Notes: generated by a model from the sequence alone, not told the origin. 64,000 bases of DNA from Acholoe squamosa (GCA_949317995.1 OX439047.1:46315505-46379504); one strand, 5' to 3'; positions 25,674 to 37,988 are shown, counted from the first letter of the stretch. Program-made: numbers and translations.

Positions 25674-26009
25674 CGAAGCATCCTCTGTCATCTCCAGGGT
25701 GGGTCCAGGAAACTGTCCATTCACCAGGAGGACACTTCTCCTGCGCCCATCCCCACTCACCACATTGCTTCCAACCTGATCCACGCCGATATCCTGACAA
25801 GGGGTCTCAGTACCTAATCCTGCACGTTTTAGGCAGCCTTTAGAATGTAGTACCAGGTCCTCCACATGTCCTCCAGGGTGGTTCAGGGTCATGGTGTGAC
25901 CCTGAGTGAGCGTTAAGGTGAACTCACATGTTTTATCCCAGCAGGGCTTACCAGGGAAGGCAGCAATGGTGAAAGAAAGAAGTGCCAGCAATACCAGTAG
26001 AACCTCCAT
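25674..26009 (-). CDS. Multicopper oxidase exon 1: signal peptide and N-terminus
   Basis: I start at the ATG at 26009 because it sits in ACCATGG, a near-ideal Kozak context, and opens directly into a hydrophobic signal peptide (EVLLVLLALLSFTIAA). An in-frame GTG further upstream is not a credible start. The exon encodes 112 residues. After the signal come Cys-containing sequence (CWDKTCEF), then the cupredoxin domain 1 entry VLLVNGQFPGPTLEM, which is standard for laccase-like enzymes. The donor is TCG|GTAAGTAG at 25674, phase 0, joining in frame to V-I-V-H-V in exon 2. A CTTGCAG just upstream (26030s) could be the acceptor of a 5' UTR intron. Confidence 0.9.
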
Positions 26010-26733
26010 GGTTGTCAAAATCCTATACTTCACTGCAAGCGATGAGATGTTGTTGATGCAAAGGTAGGCACATAGACAGGTAAAACGTGTTACAATGTTC
26101 TCACTAGTGTGTTCTCATACATTTCCTTCCTGATTTCTATATCTTAAAAATAGCCTGACGTGTGATGATTTTGACACTTGGCTGTCTCCTCCTGTTTGTT
26201 TTGTATGGTGATGTCGATGGCCGTCAATCATAATATAGCTCCCGTTGTCATACAGTCATCTATAATAGATAACATGTATCCAACAGCTCTCGTTTGATAT
26301 TGTGACAAAGAAGACACAAAAAACAGTCAATTATATCTCCTGGTATAGTTACTTAATTGATGTAGAGGTTAGAATGTTGTATCCTAGTTTATCCAGATTT
26401 ACATAAGGATAGATCTAGGTCAGATATACTCATCTATAAAAGTGAAGTATTTCTTATACACTATACACCTTTCCATTGGCCTAGTTCATGTTCCACTGCC
26501 CACATACAACTAGAGCCCTGTAACAGGACACCCCTCCTTAGTGTATACTTAGCACGCTTGTAGCTCCTTCATTTTCTAGCCTGATTCCTCCTCCCCTAAC
26601 GTCAGCGCTGTTAAATTAGAATGCCAACAAAGAAGTCAGTATGAGTAAGTCCTTGGCACGGGCTAGAACTGTGCAGACATGCTTATGACTAAATGATCTA
26701 CCCACAGCAATATAGTGCACATAGAATAAAGGA
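26010..26733 (-). other. Upstream region of the multicopper oxidase gene
   Basis: 5' flank and/or UTR. A minus-strand CTATTTTTAAGATATAG block near 26140 resembles a MEF2-type AT-rich site. No clear TATA box or initiator was identified. Confidence 0.3.
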
Positions 26734-27007
26734 GTGCTCATTATCTAACAAAAAGGGGTGATGTATTTTCATACAGACGCACAAGGAAAATTTGCCCCCT
26801 CCTCGTCTCCAGGTTCTTAATTTTGTGCTCATTATCTAACAAAAAGGGGTGATGTATTTTCATACAGACGCACAAGGAAAATTTGCCCCCTCCTCGTCTC
26901 CAGGTTCTTAATTTTGTGCTCATTATCTAACAAAAAGGGGTGATGTATTTTCATACAGACGCACAAGGAAAATTTGCCCCCTCCTCGTCTCCAGGTTCTT
27001 AATTTTG
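26734..27007. repeat. Perfect 91-bp tandem triplication
   Basis: GTGCTCATTATCTAAC starts at 26734, 26825 and 26916. The three 91-bp units appear identical base for base, and the third ends at 27007. It lies about 0.7 kb upstream of the multicopper oxidase start codon, on its 5' side. ORFs here are artefacts of the repeat. Confidence 0.95.
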
Positions 27008-28998
27008 TCCTCCTCCCTACTTCAAGATCAAGAGGCAGAAATTGCACGACAAACAACCTACCCCAGCTAGCAAAACTCATAGTAAATCACGTCATTTTTA
27101 CATCTTGTGCTGATCCTCTTTACTTAATATTATCTCGCGAATTATGTGGAAAAAACTCATCATATGTGCAAACCATTCTCATGTCACTATGTGAGGTCTT
27201 TACACGTACATATAATATGTAAATGTGATGTACTTGAACTTCATCAAAAATATGTTAATCTTGACATGTAAGCTGACTATGATTTATATCATAAATAAGA
27301 TGTTGTCCATAGATGTAATTTCAACATTAAGTGCAACAATGCAAATATGACATGATATAAAGATGTCATCATTACATAAATCATATTATTGCATTCGGAA
27401 TACTGACCACAAATTGTAGTCTGATAGGATACCCCAATATAAGATATCTTTAAGATGTAAGAATATTATGTCTAATAGATGCTAATATAGCATCCTTCAT
27501 GGACACTCTTCAGACGATATAATACCTGTTCAGTGAAAGGTGTTAACAGGTATTTTATATCCACAGAGAGGTCACTACACATTTATCCTAGCCCAGATGC
27601 TGGGATGTGATGTTTGCTTGAAGTCAATACTGGTTCTTGTATGTTTTTTAAGGCAAAAAAAAAGAGGTGTTAATAATGTGCATTGTTTGTTTGCGCAGTT
27701 ATTTCGCCTTTGAATGTCACAGAACCAACAGAGTACATTTTGAAGAATACTTTTCTTTCAGTTTTCTTTTCAAATAACTGCAGGCAGTTAGTTCACTTTG
27801 ATCCAACTTTTGATTGGGGATGTGGCAGTGTAGATCAGAAAGTGAATATAGTGTTAGATGAGACCTCTTGTGTCTGATAGAAGAACTATCTAGGGGATAT
27901 GATGTCATTGTATTATTGACATCATATCCTAGCAAAAATATAACAGCTTTAATTCACATCATAATGACATAAATTATGTAATGTCCCAAGTTTAACCAGA
28001 TTAAGATGTAATTTAGATGTCACTCATGTGTCACTTAATTACAGTGCAGAGTAACTACTTCAAGATATATTATTGGTGTCAATTGGCACACATCTGTTTA
28101 ACAGCTCTAATATCAGAGCATATTGATGACAGCATAATGGTGTATGCTAGGACCAGATAAAGACATGAGGTGAAAATTTGATCGGAGGCACCCATCAAAG
28201 GACTATGGGATGTTTATATTGTTTGAACAGTGAACTACGTCTTCTTTTAAATCTCACACTGAATCCTTAGTGCGTCTACACAGTTGCAGCCCATGGTCTT
28301 CAATGTACGATCTGTACTTGTATACCTGTGTACTTGAACTAAGGAATATAACCACTGATGTCAACAGTATAGGACCACTTCAGTCAATAATATTCCATGT
28401 GCCCCCATACTGTATGGATTCAGCTGCTTTAATTACTCCTTTTATACCAAGACATATGATCTCTGCTAAATTATTTCCAGGCATTGGGGGAAAGGTGTAC
28501 CTCAGCTTTGTAGAAGGTTGATCAATAATACATGTATAGCTACCTCCGCCTCCATTCCCTGACTCCAGTACCATACCACAGAGGTTACAGTTGTATGGTG
28601 TGACTTCTTTGATTGCCACTCAGTACTTATAAGTCCCGCCTAGACACGTTTTCAATGAATGGGGTATTTATATAAGCAACACTCGGTGTATGAAATAGAA
28701 CTCATTCCCACCTCAAATAAGTCTATAGTGGTCGAGGATTATCCTATCCATTGGCCTTCACACAGTTTTCGGACGCAATATAGAAATAGTTGACCTGTCT
28801 GTTATGGTCGTCTCATAGATTGTAGACTAGCAGTGACCAAAGACCCTTTTTTTTTTTTTTTAGTGAACTCATGGTTTGGCATGCTGAGGCGACAGGATCT
28901 TTGGTAACGCCTGGGTCGGTGCATAAAGAGGTATTTAGAGTAGTGTCTCAAAATAGTCTAAGCCTAACAATGAAACTCTCAGCTTACCCCACCCAAAG
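27008..28998. other. AT-rich spacer without a supported gene
   Basis: Many GATGTAA/GATGTCA words, and a hairpin at 27895-27929 (13-bp perfect arms). Short ORFs at 27683-27877, 28270-28521 and (minus) 28380-28619 have no recognised domain. Confidence 0.4.
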
Positions 28999-29182
28999 GG
29001 GCGGGCCTCCCTAGTCCACTTAAAAGGGTCTATTTCTCCTCTTTCCTATCCCCTCAGGATGTGTGTGGTGCACATATGTGCGGGCACTGACACATTCCTC
29101 TGTGAAATTGTGTAATGTAGTTCTCGCCATGAATATGACCTCAGCTGTCGAAATGGCGTTAAACATCTATTACTCACTCACT
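28999..29182 (+). mobile_element. SINE-like element, 10-bp target duplication
   Basis: A 184-bp unit starts GCGGGCCTCCCTAGTCCACT and ends GCGTTAAACATCTATTACTCACTCACT. It is flanked by the direct repeat CCACCCAAAG (28989-28998, 29183-29192). It is the same family as the minus-strand copy at 59955-60140. The tail is an (ACTC)n tract. No convincing polymerase III A and B boxes were found, so the head type is unknown. Confidence 0.85.
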
Positions 29183-29192
29183 CCACCCAAAG

Positions 29193-30361
29193 TGTCCAAG
29201 GCAATAGCGTGAGCTACAGTTACTGGTTGTTACAATATGTGGGTCTCTGCGGGCAAACGAACCTCTTCCCTGAATACTTGATGCCAATAGGTCCATGCAG
29301 CACTGATGGCCAGTGGGGTGACGGGCACTGAATTGGAGCATCCATTAACCTTTGGGTAAGCTGACTATGCTTCACTTACATGAAATGAAAAAAGAAACAC
29401 TCACCAATCGGATATATAGAATGTATAGGGGTATGTTAGATTGTTGATTAACAATGCATTATCTAGTACAATATGATATTTTGACGCGATCCTACTCATG
29501 CTATAGCTGCCTAACAGCGTGTGCGTTTTGTCTGCCCGCAGCTAACCACCCTTTGACGTAGCAGGGGTCTAACTATAACCCGTGTTTTAATTACCATGGG
29601 TTTTAGCTTTTTCTTCACCTGGTGACTAGCCTGTCATGTAGTTCTGCATTGCAATCTATTTAGGTACCCTATTGCCCTCCAAACACACTGCACTGTCTGT
29701 GCAACTGTTACACTAATTCAAATTACCGTAACAAAATGCACTGGACATTGACCATGACACCAAATTGATAAAACCCTAATTTAGGGTATTTTGAAATAGT
29801 TTTCGGAGAAGCCATCAGATATATACATATATTTACCCTATATATAAAAATGGGTTCCTAGATCGCAGGTTATATTTTCCCAATGAATGACTGCTTTAGA
29901 CTTTGGTGCTCGTGAGGTACCAGATGAAGCAAAATTTTCAGGCTATGATCCAGTTAGAAAAGTGCCAGCTAACTCGACCTGATATACAGACAATTCAACA
30001 AATATATTTTCAGAACTTTTTGGTATTATATCAACTTGATTGTTCCTAATGTTTTACTATTTGAGTTTTCTTTAATCTATGTTTTGGTAAAACGTTTTAT
30101 AGCCTCAAAATTCGTCAGACATGCAGAAATGGCTGCCATTTTGGATCTCGATCCAGATAGATCGTCGCCCATCCTGGTGCTCCTTCTGAGGGAAATCTCT
30201 CGATCTTTGTAGATCTAGACTGTACTCGCCGACGGCTTTAATTAGAGGGGTCATACATTAAAATCAGACAGGGGGCTCTAGTGGAGCATAGGCTGTGGGT
30301 TAGCTGTGGGTATAGACTGTGGGCTGTGGGGGAGATAATGGGGAAGGGGTGCAGTTTATAC

Positions 30362-30362
<1 letters not shown>
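29193..30362. other. Spacer, nothing recognised
   Basis: No ORF above background, no tandem repeat and no clear inverted-repeat ends. Confidence 0.4.

Positions 30363-30400
<38 letters not shown>
30363..30400. repeat. (TA)n microsatellite
   Basis: About 18 TA units. Confidence 0.9.
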
Positions 30401-30402
<2 letters not shown>

Positions 30403-31011
30403 TTCATTCCAGCTTTGGGAGATTCCTTTATGTATTATGGTAATTCAAGAGAGGGGATTGTGGTAATTCATGCCTTGGAGAACTAAGTTATCATGGTAAT
30501 AATGTGAACCTGCAGAATAATCTATTATGGTAATTCAGTTAAAGTGTTTGTACTATCCTTCCAACTTATTTCTGCTATCTTAGTGACCTTAGCATTGATA
30601 AGAATAAGGGACTGGCCATTGTTTATCTAGGGGGGTGTTAGGTTTTTATGCAGCCGTGCGGAAATTATTTACATTCCCACAGTCTTTACAATGCCACATG
30701 GTGATTTGATGCGGGCAAACATTTCCTACACGTGGTTAGGTGGCTACACCATGAGCAGGAACCCCTCAAAGTATAGATTATATCATTTTATGATAAATTG
30801 TAAATGGATTAAAACATATCAAAAAGACACCTTTACATTCTATCATTACTACTCTCTAGGTGAGGGATAATGGTTAGATAATTGTTATATACTACTTTTT
30901 TATGTAGATTATAATAGTTATAAAGAGAAATTCTCATCAATTTCAGATATGAATAAACTATGTTAAAGGAGGGGTTCTGACATAACTAACCGAATTTAAC
31001 TCAATGATGTC
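30401..31011. other. Spacer 3' of the DIRS-like element
   Basis: ATGGTAATTCA recurs a few times near 30430-30540. It may include the non-coding 3' end of the adjacent minus-strand retroelement, but no terminal repeat was found. Confidence 0.3.
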
Positions 31012-32000
31012 TCATTTTAAAGATCTTGACATGAACTTTAATAATGAATTGCCCTGCAGAGGGGTGTTTTTGCCTGCCTGATCCCAAATATCAGATAACC
31101 AGCCCCCAAATATCTGTATGTCCTTATCTGTACAGCCTGCGCGGGTAACTTCTGTAGCTGCAGCTTTCCTTAGTGAGTGGAGGCTAAATGGAGTGACCGG
31201 GATGCCCAGTTTCTTTAGGGATGCCCGCCATTCCTTGTCCATATAATATGTCACTGGTATTGGGTCGCGGGTATCTGGAAACATGAACATGGGGTCCAAT
31301 TGTGATGTTGTGGGTGTGTCTGCCACCACCATGGTCATTGCTGTTATGGGGCAGTAGGCTGGGTTCTTTGTGGGGAGCAATGTCACTTCCCGTACTTGGT
31401 CGTAGTTTGGCAGGTTTTTTGCCGCCTTTATCCTGACCATGGCAAAGTCTGTAGTCATCATTACATCTCCTCTTGTGAGGTGGTATATAGAGGAGTAGCG
31501 GGCTTCTGTCGGGGGGGGGAGTGCCTCCGACCGCCTCATTGCGCCTTGGTATAGCATCAGGACCACCGCATGGAGGATTCTGCCCTTTGTCATGTCCGGG
31601 AATGAGGCCAATATCCTCCTGAGTGCCTCCATGGGTACTGAGAGTTTGGGTCACGGTACATATGTCTTGCCCCTTTTCATATATTCGAGGCTGAGTATCA
31701 CCCTCTTATGGTGAGAGGGAAACTCCTATCCTCTCCATGAACATCCTTATGTGTGATATTTTGTTGGCGACTGTCCTGGGGCATTTTGCTGTCAATGATG
31801 CATGTATACGCGATTTAAGCCGTCAGTTCCTGATATGATGGGACCTTGGGGTTGAACTTAATCACAAATGCGAACCCCAGGTATTGAGTCATTGTTGACC
31901 TCTCATTCTTGTCTGTGCCCTGGGCTCTGGCGCCACGCTGTCTCCAGGCTGCTCGGGACTGTAGAAATTGGAATACCGGATCTGGAGCATACAAGAGGGT
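31012..32000 (-). pseudogene. Tyrosine recombinase of DIRS-like element, catalytic Tyr absent
   Basis: The 206-codon ORF at 31632-31012 carries the catalytic domain of a tyrosine recombinase: first Arg in GAMRRSE (Arg33), HxxR as HSLR (His152, Arg155) and the GGW box (Trp178). The nucleophile Tyr expected after GGW is not found; the best-placed residue is Phe200 in LLKFMS. The spacing from GGW to this point is also longer than usual. The N-terminal core-binding domain is recognisable upstream (32000-31640) as TVANKISHIRMFMERIG-type text, but in another frame and with stops. These enzymes insert circular cDNA by strand exchange; this copy is predicted inactive. Confidence 0.75.
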
Positions 32001-32299
32001 CTGAGTTTAGGAAGTAGTGTGCATTTATCACAAGTTCATTTCATGTACATGTTGGAGAGCCTTCACTCTGTATTCATTTGACAGGTGGGCGCGGCTTAAG
32101 TGGTCCGCCACAACATTTCTCGCGACCGGGGATATGGTCATAAGTCAGTGTGATGTTAAACCAGGCCTGTTTTTATAAGCACGGATAAATGTCATGCCTA
32201 TCGATACCATCCAACATCTTTTTCAACATGAAATTACTGCTGTAATCAATGAAACCTTTTAACTTCTGTTGGTACCAAACTGCAGACTCAGACAGATAC

Positions 32300-32660
32300 A
32301 CTGCATATATTGAACCCTGTGATGGAGAACAAGGAAAAGGTTGTAAACTAAATTCTTAACAAAATTTCCTATGCCTTTTAAGTTGTTGTTTCCTAGTCCT
32401 CCTAGTATTCTCTGACACACCCTGGTCCAAAAGGTACCTTTTTCTTTTTTGCAACCTCTTCCACTCTGAAACACCAAAACAGCACACATTATTATCATGC
32501 AGGGTGGTGATACATTTTTTAGGCATACCTTTATAAGCAAGTCTTGACAACTGATCAGCAAGAATATTAATCTCGGATTTGATATACATAGCATAAATTT
32601 CTACATTGTTTATGAAACACAACCAAAAACTTCCCTCAACCATTCCATGCAAAGTTTATT
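32300..32660 (-). pseudogene. RNase H C-terminal part of DIRS-like element
   Basis: The minus-strand ORF at 32652-32356 contains IKSEINILADQLSRL, the typical end of retroelement RNase H (an ADxLSR box). It sits between reverse transcriptase and recombinase, as in DIRS and Ngaro elements. The region between it and the reverse transcriptase (32660-33246) is open only in fragments. Confidence 0.65.
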
Positions 32661-33246
32661 TTTTGATCTACCCGTATTTATCATGGCTAGAACTTGCATG
32701 TTGTCCGTTATACAATGGATTCTTCTATTTTTATAACTAGAAATCGAACATTTTAAACCCATCATAACAGGGTAAATTCTTACACATTGATATTCCTGTG
32801 ATGATCTCTCAGATTGTCAAGTACTGGAGGAAGGGAAAAATGACCCACACCTAAATCGAATTTATCATAAGAAGTCCAGTTCCCATACAAAAAATCCTTT
32901 CCCATCCAAGTACTAAACCCTTAACAGATGAATCCAAATACATTGGGGTATCTATCAGGTCGTTTAAGATTAAACTCCTACAATTGAAAGTGTCACAAAA
33001 ATCCAACCACGAACGCATGTCCTGTCTGGTACATTCAGATACCCTAATATAGCCTCTAGGTCTAGTGCGAGGACATAAGTAAAAAATTCTTCAGCTAAAA
33101 GTCCCTCCACCTTTGACTACTTGAGAGCAGAATGACATTAACCCACCAATCCTCTCCAAACCCTTTTTCGAGATGAATTTTCTATTGACATTGTCAAACA
33201 GAATATTTTTCATTTTCAACACTTTATCCTTAGGCAATGATAATCC

Positions 33247-33590
33247 TTATTTCCTAGAATCAATGACAATACCTAGAAATTTACACTCTTGTGCCGGTTC
33301 AGTCACTTTCTCCTTCGAGATTACAAAACCCATGTATTGCATGGACTCAATTAACAAGTTCCTTTGTGTGAGACATTCATCAGAGGAGTCAGCTATCACT
33401 ATAAAGTCATCCAAATAATTGACAACTCTCTTAACACCATAGAATTTGGCTACCTCTACAATGAAGTCAGATATTCCATTTAATATATAGGGAGCACATT
33501 TAAGACCAAAAGTTAACCTATTGCTGACATAGTACTCATCGCCATGACCCAAATTCCAGCAATAGGACATTGGCTACCCATGTATTCCTA
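33247..33590 (-). pseudogene. Reverse transcriptase palm fragment (NYLDDF)
   Basis: The reading frame from 33570 has FGLKCAPYILNGISDFI followed by VVNYLDDFIVIADS, the palm motifs of a reverse transcriptase with a YLDD catalytic box. The N-terminal fingers region that should come before is missing: the gag-like C-terminus stops only ~20 bp upstream. This indicates an internal deletion. Confidence 0.75.
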
Positions 33591-34570
33591 ATCACTTCTA
33601 GCCTTTTGACACTCAATCTTGTTATGTCCATATGCATTACAAGTGCTACAGATATGTTTATATTTGCAGGGATCTCTCAAGCACTCCTCGGCTCTGTTGA
33701 AAGCATAACATGAGATGTTAGAGACCTTAGATTTACCCACATTTTTAGCCTTAGAAGCATAAGCCCTTTGGGCTTGAACTGTACCGTCATAAGAAAGGTG
33801 CCTAAGGATATCAGAGTTTCAATAGTGCCAAAGGCCTCAATACCATCATCTTTAGCCCTAGACCTAACTGACTTTTCGTATGCTACGAGAGCTGCCACAG
33901 TATAAATCTGGGTACCAGATTTTTCCACTAGCATTTCCAAATGCTTTATCATGCCTTCAATATCATCGCCCTCCTTGTATACATCCAGAATAAATTTCAT
34001 ATTAACCAAAACCAGCTTCTCAATAGTATCAACCTTTTCACGTTTTTTCAATGTATTGTTCATGGTCAAACTCACGAATTTTGGTACCAGAATGATGCCT
34101 AGATACAGTAGAATCCATTGACGACCCTCTTGATAAGTTGCACTTGCCATGACAAGCAGAAAATGACGATTTAGACCTGTGGCGACCACCTTGGCCAGCC
34201 ACTACTTCACCTTGGCCCGTTGCTATGGACGTTGTCTTCTCTCCTTGGATACATGGCTGCGCCCTTAACGACCTGCAGTCACACTACATTCATAAACATT
34301 AGTGTGTGGGAGCCCCGCCCCCTTGGTCGAATCCAACATATCGTCTTTCTGGTCCCCTCTGGTAGGAGCCCCTTAATCTCATGTAATTCACCTTCCAACG
34401 TATCCATCCTCTCTCCATCCGTCTTGTCAAAGAGCGAACCATCCTCAAACCCTGTAACATGGTCAGGCGTTGGAGATACCGGATCTCCAATGTATAAATT
34501 CAACTTGCTCGAATCTCCTAAGTAGGCCGATTTTGAAGCCGATCTAGCCGATTTCTTTGAAGCAGCCTTC
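33591..34570 (-). pseudogene. gag-like ORF of DIRS-like element with zinc fingers
   Basis: N-terminal pieces in the 34570-34279 region show a basic Lys/Ser/Ala start (SKKSARSASKSA) and then an acidic part with DTLEGELHEIKGLL. The middle, 34070-33830, is helical (EKLVLVNMKFILDVYKEG). The C-terminus at about 33692-33605 has a Cys/His array, C-x4-C-x3-H-x-C-x2-C-x4-H-x4-C, characteristic of DIRS/Ngaro gag proteins that bind the element's RNA. At least two frame changes break the ORF. Confidence 0.65.
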
Positions 34571-34685
34571 GCCTTAGATTACTACGCGAGGTACCTGCCT
34601 ACAAATAAGGACTGCAGCAGCCAGAGAACAAAACTACTTTTACCCAGCATCTCTGTATAAGCCAGCGACGACTCAAGGAAGGAAC

Positions 34686-34686
<1 letters not shown>

Positions 34687-34744
<58 letters not shown>

Positions 34745-34760
34745 AAGAGAGAGAGAGATT
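34687..34760. repeat. (GA)n microsatellite
   Basis: About 70 bp of GA dinucleotides with two interruptions. Confidence 0.95.
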
Positions 34761-37597
34761 AAAGACAAGTCTGACCACCCTACCTCAACATTTTTTGACG
34801 ATATTACCAGAAGGTAACAGATGATACATTGACTGGGGGCAGACACATTTTTTGTAGTCAACTTCAAGATGGGAAAGTTGGCAGTAATGAAATGGGACTT
34901 TGGCATTAAAGATCGTATCCCAACTAAAATTCTGTCATTTTTGAGTTTATTTGAATAAGTTATACCTTTCTATAGAACCTCCGAATGTTTTAAAACATTA
35001 TACAGTATATTTCGGCTTGAAATATGCATCTTTCTACATCATTTTTATGGAGACGATCTGTTATATCAGTAATCTTTCTTTATTTCCATAATTCTCCCTA
35101 GATGAGACAGAACAGAGATCGTCTCCATTCTCTGTAAGACCATGAATGGAGCTCATTAGCATAATCCTTTTGCTGTCTGCACTGAATTATTGCTGAGCTG
35201 TGATTTTGTTGAAATGATTTTTCTCGTTTTTGCAATAGATGTCATGCATGTGTTCTACAACAAGGGGAAGGGACTACTATGAGGTATTGACAGGCCTGCC
35301 ATCTACTGGCTTGATTAGGCAAACAAACTGTAGGTCACATGGAAAGAAATGCTACCCTCTCATGAGTCATATGATATTCAGGCCTGCACTGAAGGTGATC
35401 TGGGTACTGAATGCATGTCTTAAGCAATCTATGAATAACAAAGTCATTTCATAATTCTCAGGGTGAGGTGGAGAGAGGTGACTTCTTAGATTTTTTTAGG
35501 AAATTGAGGTGATTTTCAAAATTGAGGGAACTTATGAGTAAAGCCTTCCACCAAGCAAGTGGGTTTCCATGATATGACACATCCCTATCGACTCCCTACT
35601 ATTGTATATATACAATAGTGCGGTCCCCTGACGTCCTTCTTGTTTTACTGTAGGTTGACACTAAAACCACCGGTCTGTTGGTGGCCTACTGAGGGCATCT
35701 GGTTGATAGGTGATGCAATACATGCACTTACCCAATGTAGGGACAAGTGGCTACTATGATAGTGGTCAACTGGTGGAGCCCTCTTCTGTTATAAGATGTC
35801 ACCTCCATAAACCCTGGATTTTTATTTCCCACTATAACAAAGAGCTGGTCCAGATCTAGATGTCTTCTGTTTACATATTTAGGGAGCTTTCATGTTGAAA
35901 TAATGCATGCCATCTGATGGGGAAAAGGGCATCATTGACCATTGCATGATTCTATGATAACTTCTTACAGACTCATTTTAACTGAAATTGCATCTTAATT
36001 AGAAACATCGCCTGGGAATATGGGGACATGGACTGCCCATGCAGGCCCATAATTACAGGGAACCTAGTGTAGGCACTTGGAAGACTCGCAGCACTGGGTG
36101 CAGAAGTGCAGTCAAGCATGGCACACTAAAATTGGCCCCTCTATGAGAGTTTGACTTATGTGACTCTATGTAGGTAGACCACAAGGACACTCGACTCTCA
36201 CCACTATATCTGTAACAGTGCTAAAACTCCTAACATTATGCATGCTGTATACTGTCTCAACCAGATGTCTGGTACATACTATTATATCAGGAATGCAGGA
36301 GGGGTCTAAATGTTTATAACAGTGTAAAATTGCATTTGTTTCACACATTCAAATTGCCTATTTCGATAGTGAAAGGATTCTTAACACTGACATTTCTCTG
36401 TAACCTGGGATGGTTTTTCATGTAGGATTAAGGTGTAACTAGGTAATTATTATAGACCACCCCCCTTTAACCCCCATCTATAGATAGGCCAGCCATTCAT
36501 CATCAACATATGACCTGCTATATAGCAATATGTATTGCCGGATTTTTGGGAGAGGGGTGTATTGTAGTGATAGTTGTCAAAATATTTATGTTCATGAGAC
36601 ATTGGTGGTATGAAAGAACTATAGCATTGGTAGATGATATGGGATATTAGTGGTACCTGTATTCAGTAGGGGTCAGCACCTCCTTGCTCCTGATCAAAAG
36701 GAGACAGGTAGTTCTCTGTATTTGACCTGAGGATTTTTGGCAGGTATCGCTGGGCCATAAATTTATTTTGAAAAATGATAATAAATCATCCAAACAAGAT
36801 AGGAGTGGACGGATTGTAGATGTGGATTGCAACAGATTTCATCTATCTTAAACTGTTATTATGTTATACTCTGTAAATCCCTCAGAAATATGTTGTTCTA
36901 TCTACTCTAGGGATTCTTGCTCTTTCTAAGGCTCTATTGTGCATATAAATGCATGAAATAGCAGCTTTGAAAGGTCTGTAATGGGGCTAGTATCTAATTG
37001 TCATAAAAAGTTTTTTTCATTTCCGGCAGCTTATATGGTATATCTCTGAAAAATAAGGTTCAACTTTCACTAAGAAGATTTCATCGAAATATTCATGAGC
37101 CCTCCCCATAAACATATGACCAGGACCATTTTGATAGAGAACTTGCATCATATGTTATTACAGGCAGATAAAAGGGGGCACAGACGGTTTTCTAGGTGCC
37201 ACATCTTTGCACATATCAAATTCCTGCCATCTCCTGGAAGGAAATGATACCATGGAAGTTCAGTAGATGGCAACAATGTAGATCCCATATCCACCTTACA
37301 GTAAAGCCTATGCATACATAGTTCAAACAATAGTTGCCAGATGTCACCAAAGTATTGATGAATGCCCATTTGCTACCTTCTTCAAAGTTGATCTTCTACC
37401 TGTCAATATACTTGTTCATTCTAAGGTCTAATGTAGTCTATGAGGTAGCACCTTTGTTCCACAGTATACATAAGACCATATAAGAGGTTCCCTAAAAGGT
37501 TTTAGGTCAATGTGACTGTTGTTAATGAGGTAATTAAACAGGGAAGGCAGCCTACTGTGACTGGTGCCATCACCCACTGCCACTGCCAGGCTAGTAC
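34761..37597. other. Spacer without a supported gene
   Basis: No ORF with a recognisable domain and no tandem array. Small structures only: an 11-bp inverted pair GGAGACGATCT (near 35050 and 35117) and the perfect 22-bp palindrome at 35598-35619. Confidence 0.4.
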
Positions 37598-37602
37598 AGA
37601 TC

Positions 37603-37969
37603 TGTAGGGGCTCGTAAAGCATTGTATATAGTGTTTGCTCCCTATTCGAGAGGGCAGGTCGATCGGTGCGGTTACCACCGGTAGGACCAGAGGTCACTTC
37701 GATCTCTGGCCACTGCAAGGTGGTGGCAGCACTAGTCTTCGCTGCTCCAGTCCCTACCTGGGACCGCGTAGGGAGCTCAGTTGGTCTCTGGCTACAGCCA
37801 CGACAACACCTGAATAGAATCGAGCTATACCTATAGCACCACTCGGAACATATATAACTCCAAATAAACATGTGCCGGTTGCACTAACCCCCAGCTAACT
37901 CATCTGGTTTTGCTTGACATTGGTATCTCTCGAACTAGATCGAAGTTAAACAAGAACTCGAACCATTAC
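37603..37969 (+). repeat. 5' LTR
   Basis: 367 bp starting TGTAGGGGCTCG and ending GAACCATTAC, matching the 3' LTR end to end. It contains TTGTATATAG near the start and AATAAA (near 37863) as a possible polyadenylation signal. Confidence 0.93.
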
Positions 37970-37971
37970 TC

Positions 37972-37988
37972 TGGTGCCGTGGCCAGTC
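37972..37988 (+). other. Primer-binding site
   Basis: TGGTGCCGTGGCCAG begins two bases after the 5' LTR. TGG at this spot pairs with the CCA end of a tRNA. The tRNA identity was not determined. Confidence 0.7.

Larger units (their letters stand above)
31012..34600 (-). mobile_element. DIRS/Ngaro-like retroelement, broken
   Basis: On the minus strand the order is gag-like ORF with zinc fingers (34570-33591), reverse transcriptase palm (33590-33247), RNase H end (32652-32356) and tyrosine recombinase (~32000-31012). That order, and a tyrosine recombinase instead of a DDE integrase, define the DIRS/Ngaro type. No split or inverted terminal repeats were located, so the true limits are unknown. 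Frameshifts, a missing first half of the reverse transcriptase and in-frame stops show that this copy is dead. Confidence 0.8.

Noticed and set aside
28380-28619. 79-codon minus-strand ORF with CNLC and Gly-rich text.
   Set aside because: Too short, no homology recognised, no splice sites or promoter to support it.
31184-31654. 156-codon minus-strand ORF overlapping the recombinase.
   Set aside because: A shadow frame: all recognisable recombinase motifs are in the other frame at 31012-31632.
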